Origin: Glandiceps talaboti
Taxonomy: Eukaryota; Hemichordata; Enteropneusta; Spengelidae
DNA length: 64,000 nt
Reading direction: 5' to 3'
Assembly: GCF_964340395.1 (NCBI RefSeq)
Contig: NC_135561.1
Span: 5,980,018 to 6,044,017, forward strand
The notes below the pieces were generated by a model, which saw only the letters and a program-made list of their open reading frames with translations, did not search any database and had not been told where the DNA came from. Position numbers and translations under genes: made by a program. Of this stretch, positions 11,891 to 25,130 are shown one piece after another. The first letter of the stretch is position 1, and each line of letters begins with the position of its first letter.

Positions 11891-12250
11891 GATATCTTTC
11901 ACTCCTGGCTTGGACAAGTCTGTAGTCAGGTTCCTGACACGATGTCTTTCACTCCTAGCTTGTACTAGCATCTAGTCTTGTTCCTGACATGTGATGTCTT
12001 TCACTCCTGGCTTGTACTAGCATCTAGTCTTGTTCCTGACACGCTATGTCTTTCACTCCTAGCTTGTACAAGTCTGTAGTCGTGTTCATGACATGCTATG
12101 TCTTTCACTCCTAACTTGTACTTGTGGGTAGTCTTGTTCCCGACATAGTGTCTTTCACTCCTAGCTTGTATCAGTCTGTAGTCTGGTTCCTGACACACAG
12201 TGTCTTTCAGTCCTAGCTTGTACTTGTGTGTAGTGTGGATCCTGACACAG
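11891..12250. repeat. About 51-bp minisatellite, seven diverged copies
   Basis: Seven units of 49-52 bp, each starting near TGTCTTTCACTCCT, continuing AGCTTGTACTAG or a variant, and ending GTTCCTGACAC. Starts lie near 11891, 11941, 11993, 12046, 12098, 12147 and 12199. Copies differ by roughly 5-20%, so this is an older array than the 67-bp one. Confidence 0.92.
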
Positions 12251-15200
12251 GATATCTCAGTTACCTGTGGTAGGAAGGTCAGCTTTTACAACTATTGTCA
12301 TCCAACCAGTATAACTGAAGGGTATTGACAGCCTTCCCTACCAAGGGAGTGCATGAATGTTCCTTGTTGAAAGGAAAGCCTAGTACAGTGATGTGGTTAG
12401 TCAATGTAACAGTATGGTTGACAAGCTGAGAAAGAGACCAACTTATCGAACTAAAGGTATTCTTATTTTATGCCTCACATACTCTATCAGTGAAAGATAA
12501 CTTTAAACTTCAGTGTAAACAAAAATATATCTATATGATGGAGTGGATACTTGGATGATATTCTCCAATATTTTTTTTTATTCAACCTAGGAAAATATAA
12601 GTCACCTAAGGGGCCTTGTCACTACATAAACCTTTAGGTTGTGAGTATTTTTTCAGGCTAAATGTAGAAAAATGTTGGGAAATGTTATAATTATATATCC
12701 TGAAGTATAATTTTTGAAAAATCAAGAAAAATAGTGATGATTTTTGGAATATTTTGACTCCTGTTTTGACTTATATATCACCGAAGTGATGAAGGCACAG
12801 TGACATAGTACGACCAGGGTATATGGTCCATATTTTCTGTTCAAAGATAATAACTGGCTTGTGCTTTATAGTATAATGTCACTTCTTCAAAGCGTTTAGA
12901 CTTTTCAAAATTTGGTTCATGTAACTCTTTCCTTCCTGGTGGAATAATGTGGTATTTGGAGTCCCAAAATTATTTAGGAAATTATTTACTGTACTTTCAA
13001 TTAGACAATCACAAAAGATATCTACATGTATATATTAGGTTGTATCTTTAAAGTTTCCCTTTGTCCACAAATAAATAAGTATATTAAATGATTTCCATAG
13101 CCATTGTGAAGTAATCCAATTGATTTATTAAAGGAATATATTATAATCACCCTAGCATTTATATGAAATGAGGTTGCTTTTCAATTTTTGAGAATGCATG
13201 GCACCCTAGGGATACGATAGTTCCTGTAATGTATTTGATGAAGTATGATCATTCAATCATATCAATAAGAGAATTTAGTAGGTTTCGGTAAAAAAAATTA
13301 CTTTCGAATGTCATTTTTGAGGTTTTGCTAGCTTTCTTTGTCATTCCCTGTTGAGTTAATGTGGGTTCTCTATTTCTGTACTCGGTGGAGAACTCTACTC
13401 TGGTTACCAAAAAGTGAATTTTGGACCTTTGTCTCCAGGGTTACTGCCACTAAAACATTGAAACAAACTAGAAGGCACTTGTTCAAGGGCATACATCTGC
13501 CAACGTTGAGCAGTTCCCCCAATAATCATCCTATCATTGTGGTTGCTGCCAGGAAAACGGGAAGCAAAGCAGAGGGCTGTTACATGTATTTCAGAGCATA
13601 GTTTTACCAGCACAGAGCCGTTCTCTTTATAAGCCAGTTATGTCATAGAACAGCACCGTAAAGAGTTGCTGATGTTAGTAATAACATCACTAAAATCCAG
13701 ATCTGGAATCAAATCTCTACCAAAATCTACTCAAGTTGTCCTTGTCTCGGGAGGAAATATTTTCCTCTGAATCCATCTATCACTTTTGATATCCTGCTAA
13801 CAAGCACTTACATGTAGACTAACAAACAATGGTGTAAACATATAACCACTATCCAAGTCACATTTGCATTGCGATTAATCAATGAGTTAGTCTCATTTGC
13901 TAGTATGGAATCATCTGTTTTTGAAAGACTTGATTATTACCTTGTTTTTGTGTGTAAATAAACGTGCAAAAAATTGACATATAGTGTGTATATTTCATTT
14001 AGGTATCAAAAGGTATTAATCACATTATTGGCTGATTGTAATGTAAGCACATGTTGTTCTACAAGAATCAAATTAATATACCCCAACTGTTGATTAGCTT
14101 GGTAGAAATCAAATGATATACAGAGGTTATAATGCACAAGCAGTTTAAATCAAATTACTTGCTGAAACATTTTCATAAAGGTCAATATAATTTCTCCAAA
14201 TTTCACCAACATGGCTTGCTGTATTAAATAACATATCCATTTTTTCATCCCACTGTGTTAGGAAAGGAAGGCCTATATTAAGTGAATAATATTATTTAGA
14301 CAATTGGTATGTTGAAATTGAAGACAAAAAAGGAAAATTATGCAGAATTTGCTCCTTGTCTGCAATATTTTAGTGAAATTTTCAGTATGTTGGTCGCTGG
14401 AATGATTTATTCTTTGCTTGTAGTGTTTGGCAGAAAGTGTTTTAAAAAATGGCATTTGTAATACTTAATTGTGAGATATTTTAGATTGATAAAGATTAAT
14501 TACATGCAAAACTGGACTTCATTTTGTAATGTTTTGAGAAAGTGTCTGTTTTGGTTTCTACCACTAAGTTTTTACTTGCTGTTTATTTTGAAAATAATTT
14601 GTTTTGGTTTCTGTGACCTTACTTTTGATGAAAACCTGTTAGTGGCTCTCTATTGTTGATATTATAATATGTTGACCTGGGTTGTATGACCTTTGTGTAA
14701 ATAGTCTGTTAAGACATGTCTAACTCTTACGTTAGACTGGCATGCTAAATAACAAGTGGCTTTGTCCGACACGTTACAACAAGATTTGCCACCATGCTTT
14801 CCACACTTATGGTCCAGGTCCATCATTTTCCTGTAAATCTACTGAAAAATGGGCACGTAAGTAGCAATTATTGAGAATTACCCCATGTAGTAGTTTGTGG
14901 CATATGTTCTTTGTTCTGCTTGTGTCGTATTCACCCACAATGCTTCACTCTAACCAGTTCCTGTCCGGCGATTTTGTATGTTGTTGTTTACCTGGCATTT
15001 TGGCCTTATCTGGTGTTATCTTGGTGTGTTGGGTATCAGTAATGAAATTATCAAAATGGTCTCTCAGTGTTTTCAACAAGAAACCAGAATTACAGTTATG
15101 CAGTTACAAAGCAAATGTGTCAATGGAGGATAGAATTACTGTAATTTACTATGTAAAACATATTAAGGAAAGTAGGGTTTTCCTTTGTGTCGAATTGAAG

Positions 15201-16209
15201 GAAAGACTTTGGAAGTGTGAAGTGGTTATGGAAATGTCATAATATACCATGTGTTTACAAAGTGCAATGTATTTCTTACATACTATGCACTGTTTTGTGA
15301 AAAACTTGTGTTGAGTTTGTGTGTGGAAGACAGAATGTTTTCAGTTTTCAATGTCGTATCGCACAATGTGGGAACTATTATGTGTAAGTTTAAGAATATT
15401 ATTTGTCCCAATATTTGGCAATGTGAATTTGCTACTACACTAAAATACAAACTATAATACAAATAAAACATACAAATTAATATTACAATAATAATAATGT
15501 ACTAAGAGACACAATTTCGACATATGTTAAGTTTGGACAGATATTAAAATTTGGAAATTTTTGAATTGATGCAAAATTTGACAAATTTCTCCATACATTA
15601 GATGATACTGTAATACTCTGAGATTGGGACTTGTGCAGAAAGCCTATCAAAGTTGCATTCTGTATTACTGTGAGCAAGGACCTGATAATACCAAGTTGTA
15701 GATTCACTCATATACACCAGTTGTAGCTGTACTTGTTTTTTGTCAGTTTGGAGCAGAATGTGGAACATTGTAACATCTTTGAAACAGTGGGTAGCTTAGA
15801 TGAGAGTGCAGCAGAATTGTGTCATGAATAAGCTAACTGCCTAGTTTATTTAGAGACCTTGATGAGAAATTCTATCCTTTCATCAAGGTATTAGCCATTG
15901 GAGATGAGCTGGACTACTGTGCAGGGATGTTGCAAAGGCATCTTTTGTCTCTGACAATAGTTGGCTAACAGGGTGCTGGAATTAGGGTGTTGGCTAGGGG
16001 TTGCATCTGTAGGTACCTTTCAAGTTCTGCACATCTCATTTTAAAATCACAGCATTGTGGTGGTTATTGTTTAGGGGCAGTAAGTAGATAAAATCCATTT
16101 GAGATACCCTTGTAATTGACCAGGGTTTCCCCACCAGGGTTTCCCAACCAGTTTTCATTCTATTTATAAAGCATGGTGAGTTTTGGATCGGAATTTGGCT
16201 AAGTTTTTA

Positions 16210-18479
16210 GCTCCGCTGTCAGCGAAAGCTGAAAGCGTAGCTTTAGGTATAGGTGGGTATTGAGGTATAGAGAGTAGAGTGAATCATAGGTGTCCGTCAA
16301 ACTTTTATATTTTCACTATCTACTCCGGAAGTGACAGTCGGAATTCTTCGATATTTGGTGTGCATGTTCCCTGGGGGGAGGCTATTCAGATTTGTTCATG
16401 CCAAGTTGATCTGTGCCATTTTCAATTTTTTATGATTTTTTTTCATAAAATGTCATTTTCATCAACTCCTTGAAAACCTCTTATTAGATTGCTTTGATAT
16501 CTGGCGTGTTGATGCGCAGGGGGTAGCTTACTCAGATTTGTTAATTTCAAGTCAGCACATCCTCATTTTTATTTTTTATGATTTTTTTTTTGTAATTTGA
16601 AAAAAAAATGAATATGTTAATGAGCATAATGACCGACGCCATATTGGAAATCAGTCGACGAGACTTTAAGTAAACTGCCACTTTTCAAAAGACACTATTG
16701 ACGTCAAACAAGCAATGTAATATGTGCTATAGTCATAATTCTACGCATTGGGCGCCCAAATGACAAGCGTTTGTTCGAAACAGGGTTGTAAACTTCAAAT
16801 CAGTCCGCAACATCCTCATTTGCATACTCAATCCTGATTCGACCAGAAGCTGAAGGTGACCTCATTTGACCGAGCGATTTTCCACAGCAAGCATCTTGAG
16901 TATCAACACAGGACGTTCTTGGTACTCACTAAAATCACACTTCAGACCCACTATAAAAGTGTGATGTTTTCAGATAACATGTAACTTGTGGTTAATTCTA
17001 TATTGTCGTGCAATTTGGAATGACAGTGAACCAGAATTCAGACAACTTGCGTAAGGAAGGGCATGCCAGACATGCGGTTGAAGTTATGGCCGACAGTTCA
17101 CATGTAAAGTTAAACGACATGAACGTGTCTTGCCTTTCCAAAATGCAAATATTTGGCAAGTAAAAATAATTAAAATAATTACAACTTTAATTTGGCTTTA
17201 GACTTTGCATTATGTTTTGCGTATCTTTCCCCGTTTTACATGTAAATCCGAAAAGGTTCTCTCTCATCATGTCATCAGTGTCAGTGATCATACCGCGCGG
17301 GGCTGCTTTGAGTACGAGCGAAGTGAGGCATGTTGAGGTATTTTGTTGAGAATTATAAACATTGCGAAATGTCAAGTACAAGGTTTAAATACAATGGAAT
17401 GATGAAAAAAATGGCAGAGTCTGCTGACAGGCGCCGGTCACAAGAAATACTGTGAATTAAAATATCAGACGATGTTAATCGCCGACAATCCACCCGTATG
17501 CATGAGGGACTAACCCGGAAGCAAGTCGTTGTCAGCCATACGTTACAGTGGTAACATCGTCCGAGAAATCGCTGCGTTCAGAGTGTCATTATTCACAGAA
17601 TTGTTGTTTTCGAGTGAAAACCCGTCTTGAATTGTATAATTCTAACAAATGAAGACATGTCAAGTTATATTTTGAAAGTTGTATCGCTAGTTTGAGACGA
17701 TTTTCTCACGTACTATCGAGGCTTACTTGGAAGTAGTAGGACCTTACTCCAGTTCATCGGGAAGTTTAGCCAGTCCGATAATTCTTTCTGGTTTAGTTTA
17801 CAACACTTTTGATCACGCAGATTTTGTTGTTGTGATGAAAAGAAATAAAAAAAAAGATCATTTCAACCATTTCGTTGTGTTTTCTTTGTGAAAGGTAACC
17901 GAACATGAACGAGTGTTACCACTGTAACGTGTGGCTGAGAATGACTCTCTTCCGGGTACTTGAGATTGTCGCCGTACGGAAACTAAGATGGCGATTAATA
18001 CATTTCTTCCCTATATATATCTACCACAACTAGTACAAGTTGAATGTTGTTGACTTTGTAAATTTGTTAGAAAATTGAAATTCAAATTGCCTCAAAATTA
18101 TTTTAGATCCCTAGTTTATTTCATTCATCATTAAAATTTTCCAGGGTTACAGCTGTAAGACACTGGAATTATTTATAGCCAACCTCAAAATCCTCTTTTT
18201 TTCTTTTTCTTGTGTGCATTTCCCAGTCATTTTTTTCTGAGATTTTGTGCAATTTTTCATAACAGTAGATTTTTGTTATAAAATGGTGACTATGGTATAA
18301 AAGTACAATACATTACCAACTTCTGTGTAAAATGTGTTTTATAGTGAGACATCATATGAAACCACTAACCACTTTATTGCATCGCTAAAACAAAACTGCA
18401 TAGTGAAGAGCTGATGACCTGAACCACTTCTACATGTCACCAAAATAAAAAATTAAATTTAAAAAAAAAACAGCGGAGC
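16210..18479. mobile_element. Possible 2.3-kb TA-flanked DNA element
   Basis: Perfect 10-bp terminal inverted repeats GCTCCGCTGT (16210-16219) and ACAGCGGAGC (18470-18479) are each flanked outside by TA (16208-16209 and 18480-18481), the target duplication of Tc1/mariner-like transposons. No transposase frame is visible inside. The left end contains two diverged copies of a segment around GATATTTGGTGTGCAT and CAGATTTGTT (near 16350 and 16495). The inverted repeat is short and the pairing could be chance, so confidence is modest. Confidence 0.4.
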
Positions 18480-21205
18480 TATTCTGACCGATAGGTCGCT
18501 TGTTGTCGAGTTAAACTGTATTGTGTTAACAGAACACAGTGATCCAGTTAGACACTGAAGAAGAACAAGTGATTTGTTCAAAACATGTCTGTTTTTCAAT
18601 CTGAAGTGGAAGAACAGAACTTGTGTATGAATCTTCGTCCTTCCATGATAAATATGCACAGTAACATGAATTGGGCAGTGAGTTCTTGTGAGTTTTACAA
18701 ATGTAAACGCCCCAAACACTTAGTGGATATACTGTTAACTGTTAGTTTTTGATAGACATGGAATAAACCCACATTCTCTCCAAAAATCCAGACAAAAACA
18801 GATATTTATGTTTAGAATGGTTTGTATTCTTTGCAGTAACATTTGCAGTAATGGTTGCATGGCTATCCTGGTATCACCATGAGGTCACATTTTATCTAGA
18901 GCAGGATGTGTTTCATCATCTCATCATCTGTAAAGTAAATTCATAAGCATAACTGATCATCAGTGAAAAGAATTTCTAGTTACCATAGTGACTGTCAATG
19001 ACATGCCATATTTGAAATCAGCTCAGTAAGAATTGTGAAATTTCACAAATTTGAAAATATGTATTTTGCTGCCAATATTTTTTGGAGCCACTAACATAGA
19101 ATAAAAACTGTTTCTGTTTTGTATGGTGTAGAATTTAAGAGAAGTAAAAAAAAGACAATATTTAGTTCATACACATAGTATCGGTAATTCAAAATTGTAT
19201 GGAAGGGGTTTGACACAAAACTGATATATTTCCACCTAGTAGTGCCCATGACAAATGAATTATTCTGTTTACTCTATATTTGTCTTTATGAAAATAGCAT
19301 GGCTGATAACATGGATTTAATATGTGCTAAGGTTTTTGTGAGTGTTGGTATCGGTAGTAGAAAGGGAAGTATTGTAAGACGTGTTATTATAACATTGAAC
19401 CTGGTTTTTCTATTATTTAATGATAACATAAAATAAGTAAGGGTTAAAATTAAGACAAATAACAGGATCTCAGATGAAATCAAATAACTTGTACCATAGT
19501 AGCGGAAAGGGAGATGACACACTTTGGCTGCCGTGAAATTAGCACTTCATCATGAACTCTGATAAGTGAATATTAGATATTTTGTCTAATTATTTTATCT
19601 TTCATATTACCTTTCCCTCTGGTATAATGACAACATTATTACTGGTAAACTTGATATAGTATAATACATTGATATTGTATGGCTAATGAATTTCTAGGGC
19701 TTCATGAAATAAGTAGATAGTGTTATAAAAGCTGGTTTCTACTCGCTGTAAAGCAATTACAAAAAAAAAATGAATCCCAAATGTGTGTTGTTGTCAGCAT
19801 TGAACTATATCGGTATATCAATATGTGTAATTGTGGCAGGAGACAAAATCATGAAATTATATTGGGAATAACCGTGTAATTTTGAAATTGTTTTTTTTTG
19901 TAATTAATTTACCAAAGTTACAATCATGTTTGTACTTCATGAAATATGTATATTAGATCACTTATTAGTGTGTAGTGGGGATTGAAAGAAAAATTATGGC
20001 TCCAGATGATAGGGAGCAGCAATTTTGCTAAGGTCAATTTCAGACAAAAATCAATACCTTAAAGATTGATGCCCAGACAATGGAAATGGTTCATCATCTC
20101 ATCAAATTGAGGCGATGAAGACCAGCATTCCCTGGAGACACCCAACATTGTGGTCTTTTATTATTATGAAGAGTTTAGATTCAAAATCGCTAAGTGCATT
20201 TCTCGTCAACCCCGTTTGGATAATGACCATTCTCCCACCTGTCATTCCTGTTTTTTATTGTTAATCACTGTCTGCCAGACAAAAGGATGTCGAACGATTA
20301 CTCACGTATGCAAGTGAGGGCTCTGTATTATCCAGTTGGTTTTTGTCAATTTATTGTCTTTACCAGACAAAAGGCATGGTACTCTTAGCCATAATGTCTT
20401 TTTATTGGCATTTTGAATCACGATGGAAGTTGATTTATGGTATTCAAACTGAAATCTCACTTTTCCAAGCCATTCAAGTCATTTTGTTGGTGATTCAGTC
20501 GCGTGTTTGAGTAATACGTTAGTAATACGCATGAGTCACACCGTGTTGTACACTTTGTGTTCGTAAGGAGAATCAGTTTTTGAACTGCCTTCAAGGAGTG
20601 TACATCTTATATATCGCATATGTTATTTTGTTAGTTTGAAACCTGTGCTTGTAAATTTGAAAGGAGTGAATTATGGTATTTAGATTTCTTACTACGGTTG
20701 TAGAAATTTAGAATTTTTTGAAGGAATGTACAACGTCGTAAGACAAAGTCCGCAAGATATTTTAAATTGTGTTAACCTTTGCATTTTTGTGTAAGCGTTA
20801 TCTAGGAGAAGTAATGTGACTTTGTAAAGGGAGGGTCAGATATTTTTTGTATTTGTGCATGCTAGCATGCCTGTTTTGTTCTTTGTCTATAGTTCTCTGA
20901 AGGCCGTACGACTTCTTGACAAATTAGCAAGTGCTATGTTATGTTATTCAAGGCTAAAATCACCAGGAGTCAGTAACAAGTTGAATTGTGGTGAAAAAAT
21001 AGCATACTTTCCTTGACTGGTCATCAATATTTTCATGAAAAAAAGAAGCAAAACAGTCTAAAAATAAACAATGAACAACATATGGTATATGAAGGTAAAT
21101 TTGTCATATCCGCATTATGTTATACTTGTAGACGCGCTATTTTCAGCCATGTATTCAGTATGTTGAACTCATTAGATTTTTTCCATGTCTCTATTTTGTC
21201 ATTAG

Positions 21206-21292
21206 GTACACAATGTTGATATGTCCAAAATGGCTAGTGATTTTCAAGCGTTGGCATTAGAGACAGGCAACAGCACGAGGCCTATGGACGAG
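21206..21292 (+). CDS. pum: Pumilio coding exon 2
   Basis: An 87-nt, phase 0-0 exon between ATTAG (21201-21205) and GAG|GTAAGA. It encodes 29 residues that include DFQALALE, the block at which shorter vertebrate PUM2 annotations begin. A Met at 21221 could start a shorter isoform if a promoter exists in the 12.8-kb intron upstream. It is isolated by giant introns on both sides, and skipping it would keep the frame. Confidence 0.92.
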
Positions 21293-24200
21293 GTAAGACT
21301 CCATTTTATTTGCTCTGGTAAAATATGATCAGAGGTTAAAATGAACAGGAAAGTTGTGTGCGTATATATATATATGTAAAAAAAATGTAAATGAAAGAAT
21401 GCAGAAGTTAAGGTGTAAATTGATATGAAACTGGAACAAGAGAATGTTTGCTTTGCTGGTAAAATGTCAGAGACAGCACTGTACAAATATTCTAGAAAAA
21501 TGAGCGAGTGGTAATGCGATTTACTGTTTCTGTCTAATGCTTAAATGATACAGGGTGGTTTAATCTGGTGCTTTTCTCACGGAATAACCAACCAAGTGAA
21601 AGAAATTCAAGCGATATAAATGTAGTGTTAACAGTGTCAAATGAATGTCTAGTGAGTGTCTTTTATTTTTTTGTTGAAAATTACTGTAATTTATAGAAAG
21701 AATGTACAGTACAAAAGCTACTTTTGACATGTTCATTATGTGGGAGAATGATTGTGAGTCTTATGGCAACAAATCTTTGTGACCCAGATCAGTGACTCAT
21801 GCTGAACTGGAACAGTAAGGAGTTGATGATGCTGAACTCAATCTGTAAGGGGCCATGGACATTTTATATCACTGATGCAGATTTCCTCTGTAACCAAAAA
21901 CTTGTTAGGTTTTTCAAAATGCAGATCTGGGTTACTTTCACAAATTGAAATTTCTTCATGAGAGTGTTGTAGGTACTTATATTATATATAGCGAGATATT
22001 TGCCTGCTAACTCTGTCGGTGCCATGAAAGACGAATTATAGCAAGTGTCGTTGACGATTCCATGGGTTTGCCTCTGTCTTTGTTGGTTTGGAACATCTGG
22101 GGAGAATCCAAAAATTGAGCAAACTTGACAATGATGGAGTAGGTTGTATTTTAATAGGCTGTCGGAAATGAAATTTTTGTGTAATTTGCATGAGTCATAC
22201 ATTGTATTCACACAGCGGTACGGTTAGTAATCACCCATGGTAGCATGACCTCTCTGAATTTCATTTGACGGAAAGTGTATTTTATAAATTGGAATCCATG
22301 ATGGGTATTAGTATTGTTCCGATCAAAGTACATAGTCTGTTGGTGTAATATATCGATGATCTGTGTCATACAGATTAGAATATTAAGGTCATTAGAGAAA
22401 ATAAAGTTGAACTTAGTGGAAATTCAAATGGTAATATAAGGGTATTTTAGCGTTAATTTGACAGAAATTGACGATTTCTAAGTGACAAAATTTTGTTGTT
22501 GGAATTTTGCTTCTTTTGAGGTACATTACCAAAAAACATGGAATATTTTGTTGAATTGACATGAATCAAAATAAATATGTATCCATTTTACTGTTTGCCT
22601 ACATGTTTTTGCAACTAGAAAATGTTGTCATTTTATGGTCTTCAACTAGTGTTCAAAGACTAATTTTTTTCAAATTACTGGTCCTCATGTTCGTGTTATG
22701 TAGTAGAGGACATTTTGGACACGACCTATTTTCATGTTTTTGTTTTCCAGCAAAATAAGCGAAAATTAGTCATCAGGGAAAAATTTTCCATGTTTTCAAT
22801 ATTTCCTGTATATATAAATATATTCAAATTAATGCAGTGAGTGAATATATTGTCGAAAAATTCAGAGTGGGTGATTCATCTGTCAAGTTCACTTGTAATT
22901 CTCACAATTTGGCGGTAAATTCCACGTAACTACTTTATTACTATTGTTGAATAAAAACAAGACCACCATGTTACCTGCTTTTCTCATCGAAAATAGCGTC
23001 ATGGATGACTAAGCCACGCCACAAAGGGTCTGTAGTGGTGACAATCATAGCATGCTTTGTCCACATGTAGAATGTGTTCACTGTATGACCCCTATTCTCA
23101 AATAACATGTTCCTTTGTCTGGTCAAATATCCCCTCTTTTGATGAATGGTTGATTCCTTTGTCGGAAAATTTTGACTGTTGAGAGTGTGCACCCATGTGA
23201 GTATGGTTAGGTGCTGTAGGGTCAGAACAAAGGGAGAAAAAAACGGAATTGTGAGTGGATAGGAAATGGAATGAAAAGAAAGGAAGAATTACAAATTTTG
23301 TTATTTACTCTTCCTAATATGTAATCTGCTGTGTGTATTGTTGGAGTCCTTGAGAGGCCATAAAACGTGTCTGTTGAAAGGCATGTCCATTGCAGTAAAT
23401 CATAATATGGGGAGGTTTAGGCGAGTATGCAGTTAAAAGGCATCTGGTAACCCAACATAATACACACATAGAAGGGAAATCAAGTAAAATTTATTGTTTT
23501 CTGGTCATAAATTACATAATTTATGATTTGAGCATTAATTGAATACATGGGAGTCCAGGATTTTATCTTTTTATTAATTGCAAAAAAAAAAATCTAAAAA
23601 AACAAGAAAGTATTTATTGCTCAATATATAATATAGTCTTTGAGAAGTATGTTGGAAATTCAGAAGAGAAAAAAACATTAGGCAATCATAAAATATTTGA
23701 AAAGGGAAATAAGTCTTAAAATGTTGAAAATTGCCAGAAAGCAGTTTGTTGCTTGTAAGGTCACTGCATGTTCATTTTTGTGTCACTGCTGGTACAATAC
23801 AGATAGCAGTATTTTGTCAGATATTACATTTTGGCAGGTGATAAGCACATTATGGAGACCACTTGAAAAAAGGTTCAAGTTTTCACACATGTCTTGTCCC
23901 ACTGTGTGCATATGAAAAGACACAGATTTCTGTCTAGCATCATCATGACAGAAAATTTTGTATTCAGCGTCAATACTTACAAGCTGTGTACATAATGAAG
24001 TAACAGCCATTTCATTGTTAGACAGCTTCTGTCTGGTGTAATAGTTTCTACTCAATACACTTGCCAGAATAATGAAAACTATAATTGGGGTTTTACTTGA
24101 AGTACCCTAAGAACGTTACACAGTACAAGTTAGAAACACAATAAACTGAATTTTGAATTACGTAAAAAATTATCCTACTGATTGGTATAAAAAAATTAAA

Positions 24201-25041
24201 TGGGCAAATTACAGAGAAATTTATTCAACTTCAATTATAATTGGAGAAATGACGAGAAGATATGCAAACAAGTCAAGCTGGAATAAGCAAAGACTATGTC
24301 AGTTGTGATGTGTGTCCCTTGCCTCGTAATTCAGATATTTATTTACTACAAGTGTGTCCTCCCACATCAGAGTACTGTTTTTGTTGTGGGTCAAAAAGAT
24401 GAAAAATTAGTTTTCTTACAGTCACCACAAAGAATAAGAAATCGTGTGGAAATGGGGAACATAAAACATTGATGGATCACAAAATATGGCTTTGCATCAG
24501 CCGTGTGTCAAATTAGGGAGCATACTAAAACCTACTGTCCTTGACACAGGTCATAACAGTTATGTTATTATCAAAACACAGTACATAAAATTTGCCATAT
24601 TTTACTAGCAAAATGGTGGTATAAAGTTCAAGAAAACAGAAATTGGGTGAGAATTTGATTTGAGAGACTTGGCCACGTGATTGGACATACTGGCTTGACA
24701 TGAAGAAGCCAGATAGGCCATCTCTGGGCTGGAGCAAGCAAGATACCCAAATCTCTGGACATTGAGATATCTTATGGGTTACACATTCTACAAGTTCCAC
24801 AAATATATATTACATGTACAGGATGATTGATATCATGTAATAAATAAATGAATGAATAATGTTTGTCTGTTGATGTATGTACAACTGCCGGCATTAGACC
24901 GTGGACGAGGGGAACCTGTTACACTAGGGGAACCTGTTACAAACAGGGAAAATAAACAACTGAATTGGATGAATAACACTTGGCACAGCATGTTGGTAGT
25001 ACAGAGACTTGTATTACATTTCATCATTTGATAAGAACAAT

Positions 25042-25130
25042 TTTATGGCCAATTTACATAATAGTTCAGTTTTTATGGCTAATTTACATAATAGTTCAGT
25101 TTTTATAGCCAATTTACACAATAGTTCAGT
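25042..25130. repeat. 30-bp tandem repeat, three copies
   Basis: Three adjacent units built on CAATTTACATAATAGTTCAG with only a few substitutions. The 30-bp length makes them read as a 10-residue repeat in one frame, but nothing suggests they are translated. Confidence 0.93.

Larger units (their letters stand above)
8451..21205 (+). other. Pumilio intron 1 (12.8 kb)
   Basis: Phase-0 intron with GTAAAA donor and ATTAG acceptor. I found no other gene on either strand; the open frames are short, AT-rich and without recognisable domains. It holds a poly-A/C tract (10270-10296), a 51-bp minisatellite (11891-12250) and a possible TA-flanked element (16210-18479). Regulatory elements or an alternative first exon could be present but cannot be recognised from sequence alone. 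Confidence 0.8.
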
